From: HLUCCA09 sp965277275
Lineage (GTDB): Bacteria > Pseudomonadota > Alphaproteobacteria > Rhodobacterales > Rhodobacteraceae
DNA length: 64,000 nt
Reading direction: 5' to 3'
Assembly (NCBI GenBank): GCA_965277275.1
Contig: CBDICG010000002.1
Coordinates: 2,108,001 to 2,172,000 of the forward strand
Shown here: in pieces, positions 1 through 8,061 of the stretch
How positions within the stretch are numbered: the first letter of the stretch is position 1
Layout of the letters: every line of letters begins with the position of its first letter
Position numbers and translations under genes: made by a program
The notes under the pieces: model-generated
Database searches by the model: none
What the model was told of the DNA's origin: nothing
Seen by the model: only the letters and a program-made list of their open reading frames with translations

Positions 1-517
1 GCTGGCCCAGCATGCCCCGGTCCGCCCAGTAGGCGCGGGCCACGGCCGTCATCGTGTAGGCGGCATCCGCCCCGCCACCGGCCTGAAACACGAACTGGTC
101 CATCCCCGAAAGCGCACGGAGGATGCCGTCGAAATCGTGGATGATCTCCAGCACACCCTGGAGCGTGTCAGGGTGCTGATAGGGGTGCACCTCGGCGAGT
201 TCGGGCCGCAACGTCGCGTATTCGGCGGTCTTGGAGTTGTACTTCATCGTGCAGGTGCCGAAGAGCGATGTGCCCATCATTCCCAGCGTCATCTGGCTGA
301 GATGGAGGTAATGGCGCTGGGCTTCGAACTCGGTGATTTCGGGCAGTACGGGCGTGTCTCGCCGCGCCATGGCGGCAGGAATGAGGCTGTCGCCCACGGC
401 CTCGGACACCTCGGGCTCAGGCGCCGGAAAGTGCTGGCCGCGGCCTCCGGGCCGGCCCATTTCCAACACAACGGGTTCGTCCCACTTCGCGGCATGAAAC
501 TCGGGGATGCGGGTCAT
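1..517 (-). CDS. gcvPB: glycine dehydrogenase (decarboxylating) subunit 2, N-terminal part
   Basis: Codes for the first 172 residues of the GcvPB half of the two-subunit P-protein; the rest, including the pyridoxal-phosphate lysine expected in this subunit, lies beyond the left edge. The family decarboxylates glycine and passes the aminomethyl group to lipoyl-H protein. Visible family features are the stretch around GTSLFGTCTMKYN and the following HPYQ segment. The ATG lies two bases after the gcvPA stop, so the pair is translationally coupled, as is usual for split P-proteins. Identity is firm. That this copy serves the housekeeping glycine cleavage system is not shown, because gcvT and gcvH are not in view. 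Confidence 0.93.
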   Translation of the reverse strand, partial: MTRIPEFHAAKWDEPVVLEMGRPGGRGQHFPAPEPEVSEAVGDSLIPAAMARRDTPVLPEITEFEAQRHYLHLSQMTLGMMGTSLFGTCTMKYNSKTAEYATLRPELAEVHPYQHPDTLQGVLEIIHDFDGILRALSGMDQFVFQAGGGADAAYTMTAVARAYWADRGMLGQ

Positions 518-519
518 GG

Positions 520-1923
520 TCAGAGAACCTCCTTCAGCGTGGCGGCGAGGTGGCGGATGTCGGCGGCGGAATGAACTTCGGTCACGCAGTAGAGCGCGGA
601 ATTGCCCAGCTGCGGCTGCTCTTTCGAGAGGTCTTTGCCCCCGAAGATGCCCCTGGCCCGCAGCGCGTCGTTGATCTCGGCGACGGATTTGCCGGTCTCG
701 TCGAAGTTGACCACGAATTCCTTGAACGTCGTATCCGGCCAGACGATCTTCACGCCCGGCACGTCGGCCAGACACTTCGCCGCGTAGCGCGCACGCGACA
801 CGATCAGATGTCCGATCTCGCGGAAGCCCTCGGCGCCGAGGAGGCTCATGTAGACAGCGCCAGCGATCGCCCAGAGGTAGGTCGAATTGCCTGTCCAGTC
901 CTTGCCGTGTTCGCGCAGGCCGTAGGAATTCTGATGCGGGCAGGCGAGGCCAAAGCCCTTTTGCCCCTCGACCTGCGTTTCGACGATGGAAACGAGGAAG
1001 CCATTGTATTCATGGACATAGCGTGGCTCGTCGCGGGATGCGATCCAGCCGCCCGCGCCACCGCCGCATTGCATGTGCACGCCAAGGGGCTGCACCGGGC
1101 CTGTCACGATGTCTGCGCCGTAGTCGCCCGGCGCCGTCATCACGCCAAGGCTGAGCGGGTCGACCCCCACGATCGTTTCCGCCCCGGCCGCCCGCGCCAT
1201 TTTCGCGATCTCCGCGGCGCCGGTCTCGATGGTGCCGAGGTAGGCGGGGTTCTCGAAGTAGACGGCAGCGACATCGGGGCCGAGCTTGGAGGCGAGATCC
1301 GCCAGATCGAGCTGGCCGCTGGTCGGATCCGCAGCCACCAGGACGACTTCGATGGCGCTCTCCATCTCGGCGGGCTGGCAATAGGTGCGGATCACCGAGA
1401 GCCGTTCGGGATCGGACAGCTGGGGCACCAGAACCTTGGCGCGGCCCGTCATTCGGGCGGCCATGCGGATCGCGTGACCGATCGCGCAGCCCCATGAATA
1501 GACCGGAAGCTGCACCACATCGAGGTTCAGCAACGCGCCAAGCTGCGAGTTGAATTCAAACCATGCCTGGTTGCGCCCGTGGTCGGACTGGTAGCTGCCC
1601 CAGACGTTCGTTGCGAATTCTGTCCGCCCGACGATCTCATCGACGATGGCGGGCACGTGGTGCTGCCAGACGCCCGCGCCGAGGAAGCTGAGATTCGCCT
1701 CGCAATCCGTGTTCTTCTTGAGCTTCGTGACCAGATCGCGCTTCAGCTCGATCTCGGAAGTCAACGCGGGCGGCAGATCCAGCGGGGCTTTGCGGAAGTG
1801 ATCCCGTGGGATCTGTTCGAACACTTCGGCGACTTCGGTGGCGCCGAATTCGTCGAGCATCGCTTTCAGCGCCCCGGGCGCCGAATTGGCCATCCAAGGA
1901 TGGGCGCGGGCGTCAGTCACCAT
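520..1923 (-). CDS. gcvPA: glycine dehydrogenase (decarboxylating) subunit 1
   Basis: A 467-residue GcvPA protein, of normal length for the family, that forms the P-protein of glycine cleavage together with GcvPB. Typical segments are LSFLGAGVWQHHVPAIVDEI near the N-terminus, the YQSDHGRNQAWFEF region and the CPHQNSYGLREHGKDWTGNS segment. I place the start at the ATG at 1923 because GGGGAGA lies about eight bases upstream; the frame stays open to 1974 without a comparable ribosome site. It lies between the kinase-like gene and gcvPB, all on the minus strand, and probably forms one operon. A 92-bp gap upstream carries a TATGCGAA-type site, so a second internal promoter is possible. Confidence 0.95.
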   Translation of the reverse strand: MVTDARAHPWMANSAPGALKAMLDEFGATEVAEVFEQIPRDHFRKAPLDLPPALTSEIELKRDLVTKLKKNTDCEANLSFLGAGVWQHHVPAIVDEIVGRTEFATNVWGSYQSDHGRNQAWFEFNSQLGALLNLDVVQLPVYSWGCAIGHAIRMAARMTGRAKVLVPQLSDPERLSVIRTYCQPAEMESAIEVVLVAADPTSGQLDLADLASKLGPDVAAVYFENPAYLGTIETGAAEIAKMARAAGAETIVGVDPLSLGVMTAPGDYGADIVTGPVQPLGVHMQCGGGAGGWIASRDEPRYVHEYNGFLVSIVETQVEGQKGFGLACPHQNSYGLREHGKDWTGNSTYLWAIAGAVYMSLLGAEGFREIGHLIVSRARYAAKCLADVPGVKIVWPDTTFKEFVVNFDETGKSVAEINDALRARGIFGGKDLSKEQPQLGNSALYCVTEVHSAADIRHLAATLKEVL

Positions 1924-1964
1924 CGTCGTCTCCCCTGTTGTTATGTCCGAAGCTGAATCGCTCC

Positions 1965-1985
1965 GTTTGCACAAAAGTTCGCATA
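1965..1985 (-). promoter_or_regulatory. candidate operator A, upstream of gcvPA
   Basis: On the minus strand this reads TATGCGAAC, then TTTTG, then TGCAAAC, an imperfect inverted repeat 42 to 62 bases upstream of the gcvPA ATG. TTTTGTGC occurs twice here, overlapping the site. It resembles the sites upstream of the kinase-like gene (3194-3216) and of the ABC binding-protein gene (8039-8061). The regulator is not in the window. Confidence 0.5.
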
Positions 1986-2015
1986 TCGCACAAAACTAAT
2001 CAACAAAGCGGCGCG

Positions 2016-3155
2016 TCATCCTGCAAGATTAAGCCGCTCGCTTTCGGGCCGTCCGATACACATCATCATCTCGCGCGCGGCGCCGGTTTTGACCCGGATG
2101 AAGCCTGACAGCGCGGCGTCGAGCGCCGCGTCGCCGGTGTCGACCCAAAGCCGGGGCTGCGCGAGCGCGGCCAGCTTGGCTTCGGTCGCCAGCACGATCA
2201 AGCCGTCGCGCCCGGCACGGCGGATCGTCCGGGCCGAGATCTGCTGGTTGCCGCGCCCAAGCAGGAAGCCCTGCTGACCCGTGACGCCCAATACGATTCG
2301 CACGGGATGACGGGCGGCCAGCGCGTCGAGTTCCACGGCACTCGCGTCACGCGCGACAACCTCGCCATTCAGCAGGGCATCGGTTCCGAGCGTGGTGGGC
2401 TGGTGACCGGCCGCATGCATGACCGCGCCCGCGCTTGTCCCCGGCCCGATGATGTACAGCGTCTCGGTGTCCATCCCCTCGGCCACGGCCCGCGCCGCCG
2501 AGGCCAGTGCCGCGCCTGCGTCGGCGCGCGGGCCGCCCTTGGACGCCTGCATGAGGCTGCGCACCATCGGAACACGCGCGAGGCCGTAGAGCTGCGGCGC
2601 GATGTGGCCGGCCCTCAATGCGTCCTCGTCGATGTCGGCGATCTCGGCGTCATCCGTCCATGCCACCCTGTCCGGGGTGTTGAACAACATGGCGAGAAGC
2701 ATTCCGGCGGCCTCGGGGGAAACCGCAAACACCCCCGAATGCATCTTCACGCCACATGGGATCCCGAGCAGCGGTGTGCCCTTCGGCACGACGGAAGCGA
2801 TATCGCGCGCCGTACCGTCCCCGCCGGCGAAGACCATAAGGTCCAGCGCTCCGAGCGCCCGCGCGGCCTCCTTGGTGTCGCGCGCCGTGCCCGTTTCAGG
2901 CGCGGAACCGGTGATCGCGATCTCCAGCGGCAGGCCCTCGGCCCAGTGTCCGCCCAGCGCGCCCTCCGGCATGCAGATCCGGGCGCCCGGCGCATGTTCT
3001 GCCATCCGCACGAGGGCGCGGCGCGCGCGTGGCCCGGCCTGTGGCGTTCCGCCCCGGCGAAGAGCCTCGGCCACGGTGTCGGGCCCGTCTGTCCCCTTGA
3101 GGCCGACAGCGCCGCCCAAACCGGCGATTGGATTTACGACAAACCCGATCCGCAT
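2016..3155 (-). CDS. ATP-NAD kinase-like protein (COG3199 type)
   Basis: A 379-residue protein with the nucleotide-kinase signature GGDGT at residues 111-115, preceded by a hydrophobic strand (LDLMVFA), and an N-terminal nucleotide-fold start (MRIGFVVNPIAGLGG). The family is the predicted ATP-NAD kinase/polyphosphate kinase group related to AcoX, longer than classical NadK (about 260-300 residues). It is first in the kinase-gcvPA-gcvPB row, so it may phosphorylate a nucleotide or small metabolite linked to the glycine decarboxylase; the substrate cannot be read from sequence. It faces away from the glutathione S-transferase gene across a 230-bp gap holding operator B. Confidence 0.75.
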   Translation of the reverse strand: MRIGFVVNPIAGLGGAVGLKGTDGPDTVAEALRRGGTPQAGPRARRALVRMAEHAPGARICMPEGALGGHWAEGLPLEIAITGSAPETGTARDTKEAARALGALDLMVFAGGDGTARDIASVVPKGTPLLGIPCGVKMHSGVFAVSPEAAGMLLAMLFNTPDRVAWTDDAEIADIDEDALRAGHIAPQLYGLARVPMVRSLMQASKGGPRADAGAALASAARAVAEGMDTETLYIIGPGTSAGAVMHAAGHQPTTLGTDALLNGEVVARDASAVELDALAARHPVRIVLGVTGQQGFLLGRGNQQISARTIRRAGRDGLIVLATEAKLAALAQPRLWVDTGDAALDAALSGFIRVKTGAAREMMMCIGRPESERLNLAG

Positions 3156-3193
3156 GTGCTGCTGTCTCCGATCCCGGTTGCCCTGTTCCGCAA

Positions 3194-3216
3194 TATGCGC
3201 ACATTTGTTCGAAATG
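3194..3216 (-). promoter_or_regulatory. candidate operator B, upstream of kinase-like gene
   Basis: Plus-strand halves are TATGCGCACA and TGTTCGAAATG, separated by TT. Reversing the second half gives CATTTCGAACA, which matches the first at T, CG and ACA. It lies 39 to 61 bases before the kinase-like start, in the gap shared with the divergent glutathione S-transferase gene. The remainder of this 230-bp gap shows no gene and no recognisable glycine riboswitch. Confidence 0.5.
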
Positions 3217-3385
3217 GGAGGGCAGAATTGCAGACCGACATCAGACGACGGGTTCGTTCAGGAGCATGCACCACCGCACACGCAGCGACACCACGGGCCT
3301 GACGCGGCCTCTCCCCCAGAAATGACCCATCCCACACCCCGCGACGGCGCGCGCGGGAGGACACCGAAACACCCAGGAAAGAACC

Positions 3386-4090
3386 ATGCTGAAATACTAC
3401 TACAATGCTGCCCCAAACCCGCTCAAGGTATCCCTCTTTCTCGAAGAATCCGGCATCGGCTATGAGCCGATTCCGGTCGATACGAAGCGCGGCGACCAGC
3501 ACCAGCCGGGCTATCGCGCGATCAATCCCAACGCGAAGGTGCCGGCGATCGACGATGACGGCGTCGTCGTGTTCGACAGCAACGCCATTCTTCTCTACCT
3601 TGGTGAGAAGACGGGCCTGTTCATGCCCGAGGCCACGCCCGCGACACGGGGTGAGTTGCTGTCGTACCTGATGTTCATTGCCAGCGGTGTCGGGCCCTAT
3701 TCAGGTCAGGCTGTCCATTTCCACAATTTCGCGCCCGCGGACATTCCGTATGCGCGCAAGCGGTACGCGTTCGAGGCGCGCCGCCACTGGCAGATCATCG
3801 ATGACCGGCTCGCGGCAGGGCAGTATATGATGGGCGATACCTACACGATCCTCGACATGGCGGTGTGGGGCTGGGCTCCGCGTATCCCGTTCATGCTGGG
3901 CAAGGGAGATACGCCAGACGCCGTGATGGCGGACTATCCCAACATCGCGCGCCTGATGACCGAACTCGACGCCCGCCCCGCCGCCGCACGGGCCAAGGCG
4001 CTCGCCGAGGGCCACGCCTTCAAGGTGGAGATGGACGAGGATGCGATGCGCAACATGTACCCGCAGATCTTCGCGCCGGACCCTGTCTAG
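3386..4090 (+). CDS. glutathione S-transferase family protein
   Basis: A 234-residue cytosolic GST. The N-terminal thioredoxin-fold domain covers about residues 1-80, with the glutathione-contact pattern NPNAKVPAI followed by FDSNAILLYLGEKTG; an all-helical domain follows. The start is set by an AGGAAAG ribosome site just before the ATG. No catalytic Tyr or Ser can be assigned beyond doubt, and the substrate is unknown. It is transcribed away from the kinase-like gene and converges on the ABC transporter operon, with only 18 bases between the two stop codons. It may belong to the same functional cluster, which is inference from position only. Confidence 0.85.
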   Translation: MLKYYYNAAPNPLKVSLFLEESGIGYEPIPVDTKRGDQHQPGYRAINPNAKVPAIDDDGVVVFDSNAILLYLGEKTGLFMPEATPATRGELLSYLMFIASGVGPYSGQAVHFHNFAPADIPYARKRYAFEARRHWQIIDDRLAAGQYMMGDTYTILDMAVWGWAPRIPFMLGKGDTPDAVMADYPNIARLMTELDARPAAARAKALAEGHAFKVEMDEDAMRNMYPQIFAPDPV

Positions 4091-4108
4091 CGCGGAGCTG
4101 TCAGGCCC

Positions 4109-4924
4109 TCAGAGACTGCGCTCCGCCGCTCGGCGCCGCAATCGGCCCACCGCCCAGACGGTGAGTGCCATGGCGACAACGAGCAGCGCCGAGACGACCG
4201 TTCCGATCACGGCGACCGAAGGCACGAGCGGCGAGTAATTCGTGGCCGTGCGCGAGAAGAGCCACACAGGAACCGGCGTGTCGGGCCCGGATGTGTAGAC
4301 CGATAGCGGCAGGTTCGACCACGACAGCAGAAAGGCGAAGAGCATCCCCGAGAAGATACCCGGCCAGATCTGGGGCAAGGTGACCTCGCGCAGGACCTGA
4401 AAGCGCGAGGCGCCGAGGTCGAACGCGGCCTCTTCCTGCGTCAGGTCGTATCCAAAGAAGCGGATCGAGATCACCAGCGTTACAATGGGCACGATCCAGA
4501 CAAGCTGCGCGACGACGGCGGTTTGCCAGCTGGGCGCGATGCCCACCGCCGAGAAGGAGAGCAGCAGCGACAGCCCGAGCACGGGCTGGGGGAAGAAGAT
4601 CGGCAGGACGAGCAGTCGCTGAAACAGCGTGCGCCCGCGCCAGTCGTACCGGGCGAAGGCCATCGCCCCCAGCGTGCCGAGCACGACCGATATGATCACC
4701 ACCGAAACGGCCATACTGAGCGAGATCATGTGGATCTGCCACGTCGTGAAGGAGCCCAACGCATCGCGATAGGCATCGAGCGACCAGACCCGATGGGGAA
4801 AGCGCATGTAGCGCGTGTTGGCCAGCGAGGCGAGAACGACCGACAGGATCGGGATATAGAGGAAGGCGAGGATCGCGGTGACCCAGATCGCCCGGATCCA
4901 TTTCGTTTGCCAGGCTCCAGTCAT
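4109..4924 (-). CDS. ABC transporter permease, PotC-like
   Basis: A 271-residue inner-membrane permease of the polyamine/opine-type importer family. About six hydrophobic segments are evident, and the EAA cytoplasmic loop reads EEAAFDLGASRFQVLREVTLP near residues 165-185, the contact site for the ATPase. The ATG overlaps the stop of the upstream permease in an ATGA arrangement, which fixes the start although the frame stays open much further upstream. It is last in the binding protein-ATPase-PotB-PotC row. The imported compound is unknown. It ends 18 bases from the convergent glutathione S-transferase gene. Confidence 0.92.
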   Translation of the reverse strand: MTGAWQTKWIRAIWVTAILAFLYIPILSVVLASLANTRYMRFPHRVWSLDAYRDALGSFTTWQIHMISLSMAVSVVIISVVLGTLGAMAFARYDWRGRTLFQRLLVLPIFFPQPVLGLSLLLSFSAVGIAPSWQTAVVAQLVWIVPIVTLVISIRFFGYDLTQEEAAFDLGASRFQVLREVTLPQIWPGIFSGMLFAFLLSWSNLPLSVYTSGPDTPVPVWLFSRTATNYSPLVPSVAVIGTVVSALLVVAMALTVWAVGRLRRRAAERSL

Positions 4925-5766
4925 CGTTTCGTCAGCTTGTTGAGGTCGAGCCGCGACAGAACGGGCAGGACGATCGCTGCGGTCACGACGATCACCAGAA
5001 CTGTCAGCGCGGCCCCCATCGGCCAGTCCTGCGCATAGGTGAAGCGTTGTTCGATGGCCGTCGTGATCACGGTCACGGCGCGCCCACCGAGGATTGCGGC
5101 CTCCGCATTCGCGCCGAGGCACAGAACGAAGGTCAACAACGCGCCGATGATCAGGCCGGGCGCCGCGAGGGGAAGCTCGATCTCGCGGAAGACCTGCCAG
5201 CGCGAGGCGCCAAGATCCTTCGCGGCCTCGATCCGGTCGGCCGGGATCAGGCTGACCCCCAGCACCAACGGGAACAGCATGAAGGGCAGGTGGACGTAGA
5301 TCATGCCGACAAGCGCGGCTGACCACGTGTTCAGGATCGAACCGATCTGAATGCCGAAGAGCGCGTTGAGAGAGCCTGCAAGAATGCCCCCTCGGGGCAT
5401 CATGAAGACGGACATGCCGAAGAGACGCACGCTCTCGGAGATGAAGATCGGCAACGCGATGAGGGCCGCGACCACGGGCGCCCACCGCCCGGCATGACGA
5501 TGCAGGATCACGGCGGTCGGCCATGACAGGAGTGCGGTTACGGCAGTCGTGATACCGGCGCCGATGAGTGACCACATGAGCGGGCGGCCATACCCGTCCG
5601 AGAAGGCCGCGCGGTAATTCTCCAGCGTGAAGCCTGTCGTAAGCTCGAACGTGCGCGGCTCCATCAGGCTGAACCACGTCACAATGGCGATGGGCATGGC
5701 AAAGCAGAGCAGCATGAACGCCGCCACCGGCGCTGCCACGAGCCATCCCGCTGCGCTACGCCTCAT
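4921..5766 (-). CDS. ABC transporter permease, PotB-like
   Basis: A 281-residue permease with an N-terminal membrane anchor (residues about 8-30), a periplasmic stretch with the FTLENYRAAF motif common in PotB proteins, and the EAA loop RIEAAKDLGASRWQVFREIELP near residues 185-206. It pairs with the PotC-like protein to form the membrane channel. Its start overlaps the end of the ATPase gene by four bases (ATGA) and its end overlaps the start of the next permease in the same way, so the operon is tightly coupled. Confidence 0.93.
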   Translation of the reverse strand: MRRSAAGWLVAAPVAAFMLLCFAMPIAIVTWFSLMEPRTFELTTGFTLENYRAAFSDGYGRPLMWSLIGAGITTAVTALLSWPTAVILHRHAGRWAPVVAALIALPIFISESVRLFGMSVFMMPRGGILAGSLNALFGIQIGSILNTWSAALVGMIYVHLPFMLFPLVLGVSLIPADRIEAAKDLGASRWQVFREIELPLAAPGLIIGALLTFVLCLGANAEAAILGGRAVTVITTAIEQRFTYAQDWPMGAALTVLVIVVTAAIVLPVLSRLDLNKLTKR

Positions 5767-6821
5767 TCGTTCACCCAGGAGATACTGTCCCTGTCGAAAC
5801 TGAACGTGTGGCGTGAACCCGGGTCGAAGCCTTCGCCGGCCCCCCCGATCTCGGAGACGAAGGTCTGCCCGGACGACCCCTGTAGCAAGAGCTGCGTCCG
5901 CGACCCCATCATCAGCCGCTGCGCCACCGTCAGATCGGCGGAAAGCGCGTCCGGCCTGTCGCTCGCACCGGGTTGGAGCGCCTCAGGGCGGACGATCGCA
6001 TAGGCGCCGCCGCCATTCGTAAGGCCAGTGAAGACCGCGCTGTCGTCGTCGGTCGGCAAGATGTTCACCTCGCCCATGAAGCTCGCGACGAAGCGATTGA
6101 CGGGCCGGGCGTAGATCTCCGAGGGCGTGCCGATCTGAACAAGCGCGCCAGCCTGCATGATCGCGATCCGGTCGGACATGACCATCGCTTCCTCGAGGCT
6201 GTGCGTGATGTAGACAAAGGTGCGGCCTGTCCGCTGATGCAGGTCCTTCAGCTCGACTTCCAGCGTCTTGCGCAACCGATAGTCGATGGCCGAAAGCGGC
6301 TCGTCGAAGAACAGGATCTCGGGATCGGACGCAAAGGCGCGGGCAAGTGCCACGCGTTGCCGCTCGCCACCGGAACACTGGGTCACGGGCCGGGCGTAGT
6401 AGGCATCGGGCAGGCGCACGAGGCGCAGCAGTTCCATCGCCCGGCTTTTGCGCGCGTCTGGTGCCACGCCCTTCATCTTCATGGCGAATTCGATGTTCTG
6501 GCCAACCGTGCGGTGATCGAAGAGCGCGAGCGACTGGAAAACCATCGCCGTGGGCCGCCTGTTGGCCGGGATGCCCGTGATGTCCTTGCCGCGCAGGCTC
6601 AGCGTTCCGCTCGTCGGCGGCTCGAGCCCGGCAAGCACGCGCACCAGCGTCGACTTTCCACTGCCGGAGGGGCCCACGATCGTGAGGAACTCGCCCTCCG
6701 CGATGTCGAGCGAGGTCGGCTGCACGGCGACTGTATCGCCGAACGTCTTTCCGAGACCGGCCAGTGACAGGATCACTGGCCGGTCCGAGTCTTGGCCCGT
6801 CATCCGGGCATCGTCTGACAT
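5763..6821 (-). CDS. ABC transporter ATP-binding protein, PotA-like
   Basis: A 352-residue ATPase. Walker A is GPSGSGKST at residues 50-58, the Q-loop Gln is near 96, the signature is CSGGERQ at 149-155, Walker B is ILFFDE at 169-174 and the switch His follows in YITHS. A C-terminal TOBE-type domain occupies about 285-350. Cys replaces the usual Leu in the first signature position. The start is taken at the ATG five bases after the binding-protein stop; a second ATG lies 18 bases further in. It powers import by the two downstream permeases. Confidence 0.93.
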   Translation of the reverse strand: MSDDARMTGQDSDRPVILSLAGLGKTFGDTVAVQPTSLDIAEGEFLTIVGPSGSGKSTLVRVLAGLEPPTSGTLSLRGKDITGIPANRRPTAMVFQSLALFDHRTVGQNIEFAMKMKGVAPDARKSRAMELLRLVRLPDAYYARPVTQCSGGERQRVALARAFASDPEILFFDEPLSAIDYRLRKTLEVELKDLHQRTGRTFVYITHSLEEAMVMSDRIAIMQAGALVQIGTPSEIYARPVNRFVASFMGEVNILPTDDDSAVFTGLTNGGGAYAIVRPEALQPGASDRPDALSADLTVAQRLMMGSRTQLLLQGSSGQTFVSEIGGAGEGFDPGSRHTFSFDRDSISWVNE

Positions 6822-6825
6822 GCGA

Positions 6826-8019
6826 TCAGCCGCGCGCGCGCATCGCGGCGGAGTAGATGTCGTAGAGACGGTCGTAATCCGGCACGATATCGAACTCGAC
6901 GGCATTGGCGATGCGCTGGTCGAACTCGTCCCACTGGATGGCGGCGAGTTCCTCGCTGGAGAACCGGCTGAAGAGTTCCGGCTGCGACATCTGGCTGACG
7001 GGCTGAAGGTTGCCGTTTCCGCGTGCAACCATTTCTGCGGCGTCTGGCGTGGTGATCCACTCCAGCCAGTCGAGCGCGCCCGGGTGCTCGTCGGGGTTGG
7101 CGACGGCAGAGTTGAGCTCGATCCAGTTGATGCCGCCCTTGCCGTCGGCCGGGCCGCTGTTGGGTGTGATCGCGTAGAGCTCGGTGACACCTTCAAGACG
7201 CGCCGCCGCTGTCGTGTATGTGCCGCCGGTAAAGTAGAGGTCGATCTCGCCGTTCAGGATCGCGAGGTTCAGCTGCACGAAGTCGGTCGTGATGAACGAT
7301 GCGTTCTCGATCCAGCGGTTGCAGGTTTCCTCGAAGCGGGCGACCTCCTCATCGGACTTGACCTTGAACGGGTGCACGCCTGCGCCCATGCAGATGTCCA
7401 TCACGTTCCAGTCTTCGTAGGCCAGAATGCCGTATCGGCCCGAGAAGTCCGGGTTGTTGAAGAGATCCCAGCCTTCGTCCATCGCAAGCTCGGGCGAGAT
7501 CACGTCCGGGTTGATGACGAAGTCGAACGTCTCGTAGCGTTGGACGACACCCAGCAGGTGCTCCTCATCCTCGCTCATCGCCCACTTGTAGGGCATCGCG
7601 AACTTTTCTTTCATCTGCGCGTAGAGCGGGTCGAACCGGTCGCGCGGCAGGTCGCGGATGAGTCCTGCGGGCCACATGATGTTGCGCGCCCATGGGTTGT
7701 TCACATTGATGAAATCCCAAACCGACGTTTCGCCCGCGCGCAGGCGGTTGACCGAGGTCGGGTCCGAGATGTGGATCTCGTAGCGCACGTCTACGCCGGT
7801 GGAGGAGCGCCAGAGATCGAGCAGATTGGGGTCTGCATAGGCATCCCACGTCAGCAGCGACAAGGGACGGTCCTGCGCCATCGCCATCGACGGCAACCCG
7901 GCGGCCGCGATGCCCGCAGCGACGCCTTGCAGAAAGCGGCGCCGGTGTCTGGAGTGCTGCATCGGCGTGCTGAGGGGGTTCCGGCTGGCGAGGGAACGCA
8001 GCTTACGATCCTTATGCAT
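6826..8019 (-). CDS. ABC transporter substrate-binding protein, PotD/PotF-like, Tat-exported
   Basis: A 397-residue periplasmic binding protein, first gene of the importer operon. The N-terminus has a twin-arginine signal: RRRFLQ at residues 26-31, a hydrophobic run to about 45 and a likely cleavage after AMA at 45-47. The mature start LSLLTWDAYADPNLLDLW is typical of the spermidine/putrescine-like group, but the ligand is not shown. The chosen ATG has GGGAGAG seven bases upstream; a start at 8088 would precede operator C and is unlikely. Export through Tat rather than Sec suggests folding before export. Confidence 0.9.
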   Translation of the reverse strand: MHKDRKLRSLASRNPLSTPMQHSRHRRRFLQGVAAGIAAAGLPSMAMAQDRPLSLLTWDAYADPNLLDLWRSSTGVDVRYEIHISDPTSVNRLRAGETSVWDFINVNNPWARNIMWPAGLIRDLPRDRFDPLYAQMKEKFAMPYKWAMSEDEEHLLGVVQRYETFDFVINPDVISPELAMDEGWDLFNNPDFSGRYGILAYEDWNVMDICMGAGVHPFKVKSDEEVARFEETCNRWIENASFITTDFVQLNLAILNGEIDLYFTGGTYTTAAARLEGVTELYAITPNSGPADGKGGINWIELNSAVANPDEHPGALDWLEWITTPDAAEMVARGNGNLQPVSQMSQPELFSRFSSEELAAIQWDEFDQRIANAVEFDIVPDYDRLYDIYSAAMRARG

Positions 8020-8038
8020 GTTTTTCTCTCCCTGTTCA

Positions 8039-8061
8039 TATGGCGAACAACAATTCGCATA
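8039..8061 (-). promoter_or_regulatory. candidate operator C, upstream of ABC transporter operon
   Basis: Plus-strand halves are TATGGCGAA and TTCGCATA, separated by CAACAA; the right half is a perfect TATGCGAA when reversed and the left differs by one inserted G. It lies 20 to 42 bases before the binding-protein start, so a bound protein would block transcription or initiation. It is the most symmetrical of the three related sites. Confidence 0.55.

Noticed and set aside
3156..3385. Possible glycine riboswitch upstream of the kinase-gcvPA-gcvPB row
   Set aside because: The conserved glycine aptamer core could not be found on the minus strand of this gap or of the 92-bp gap before gcvPA.
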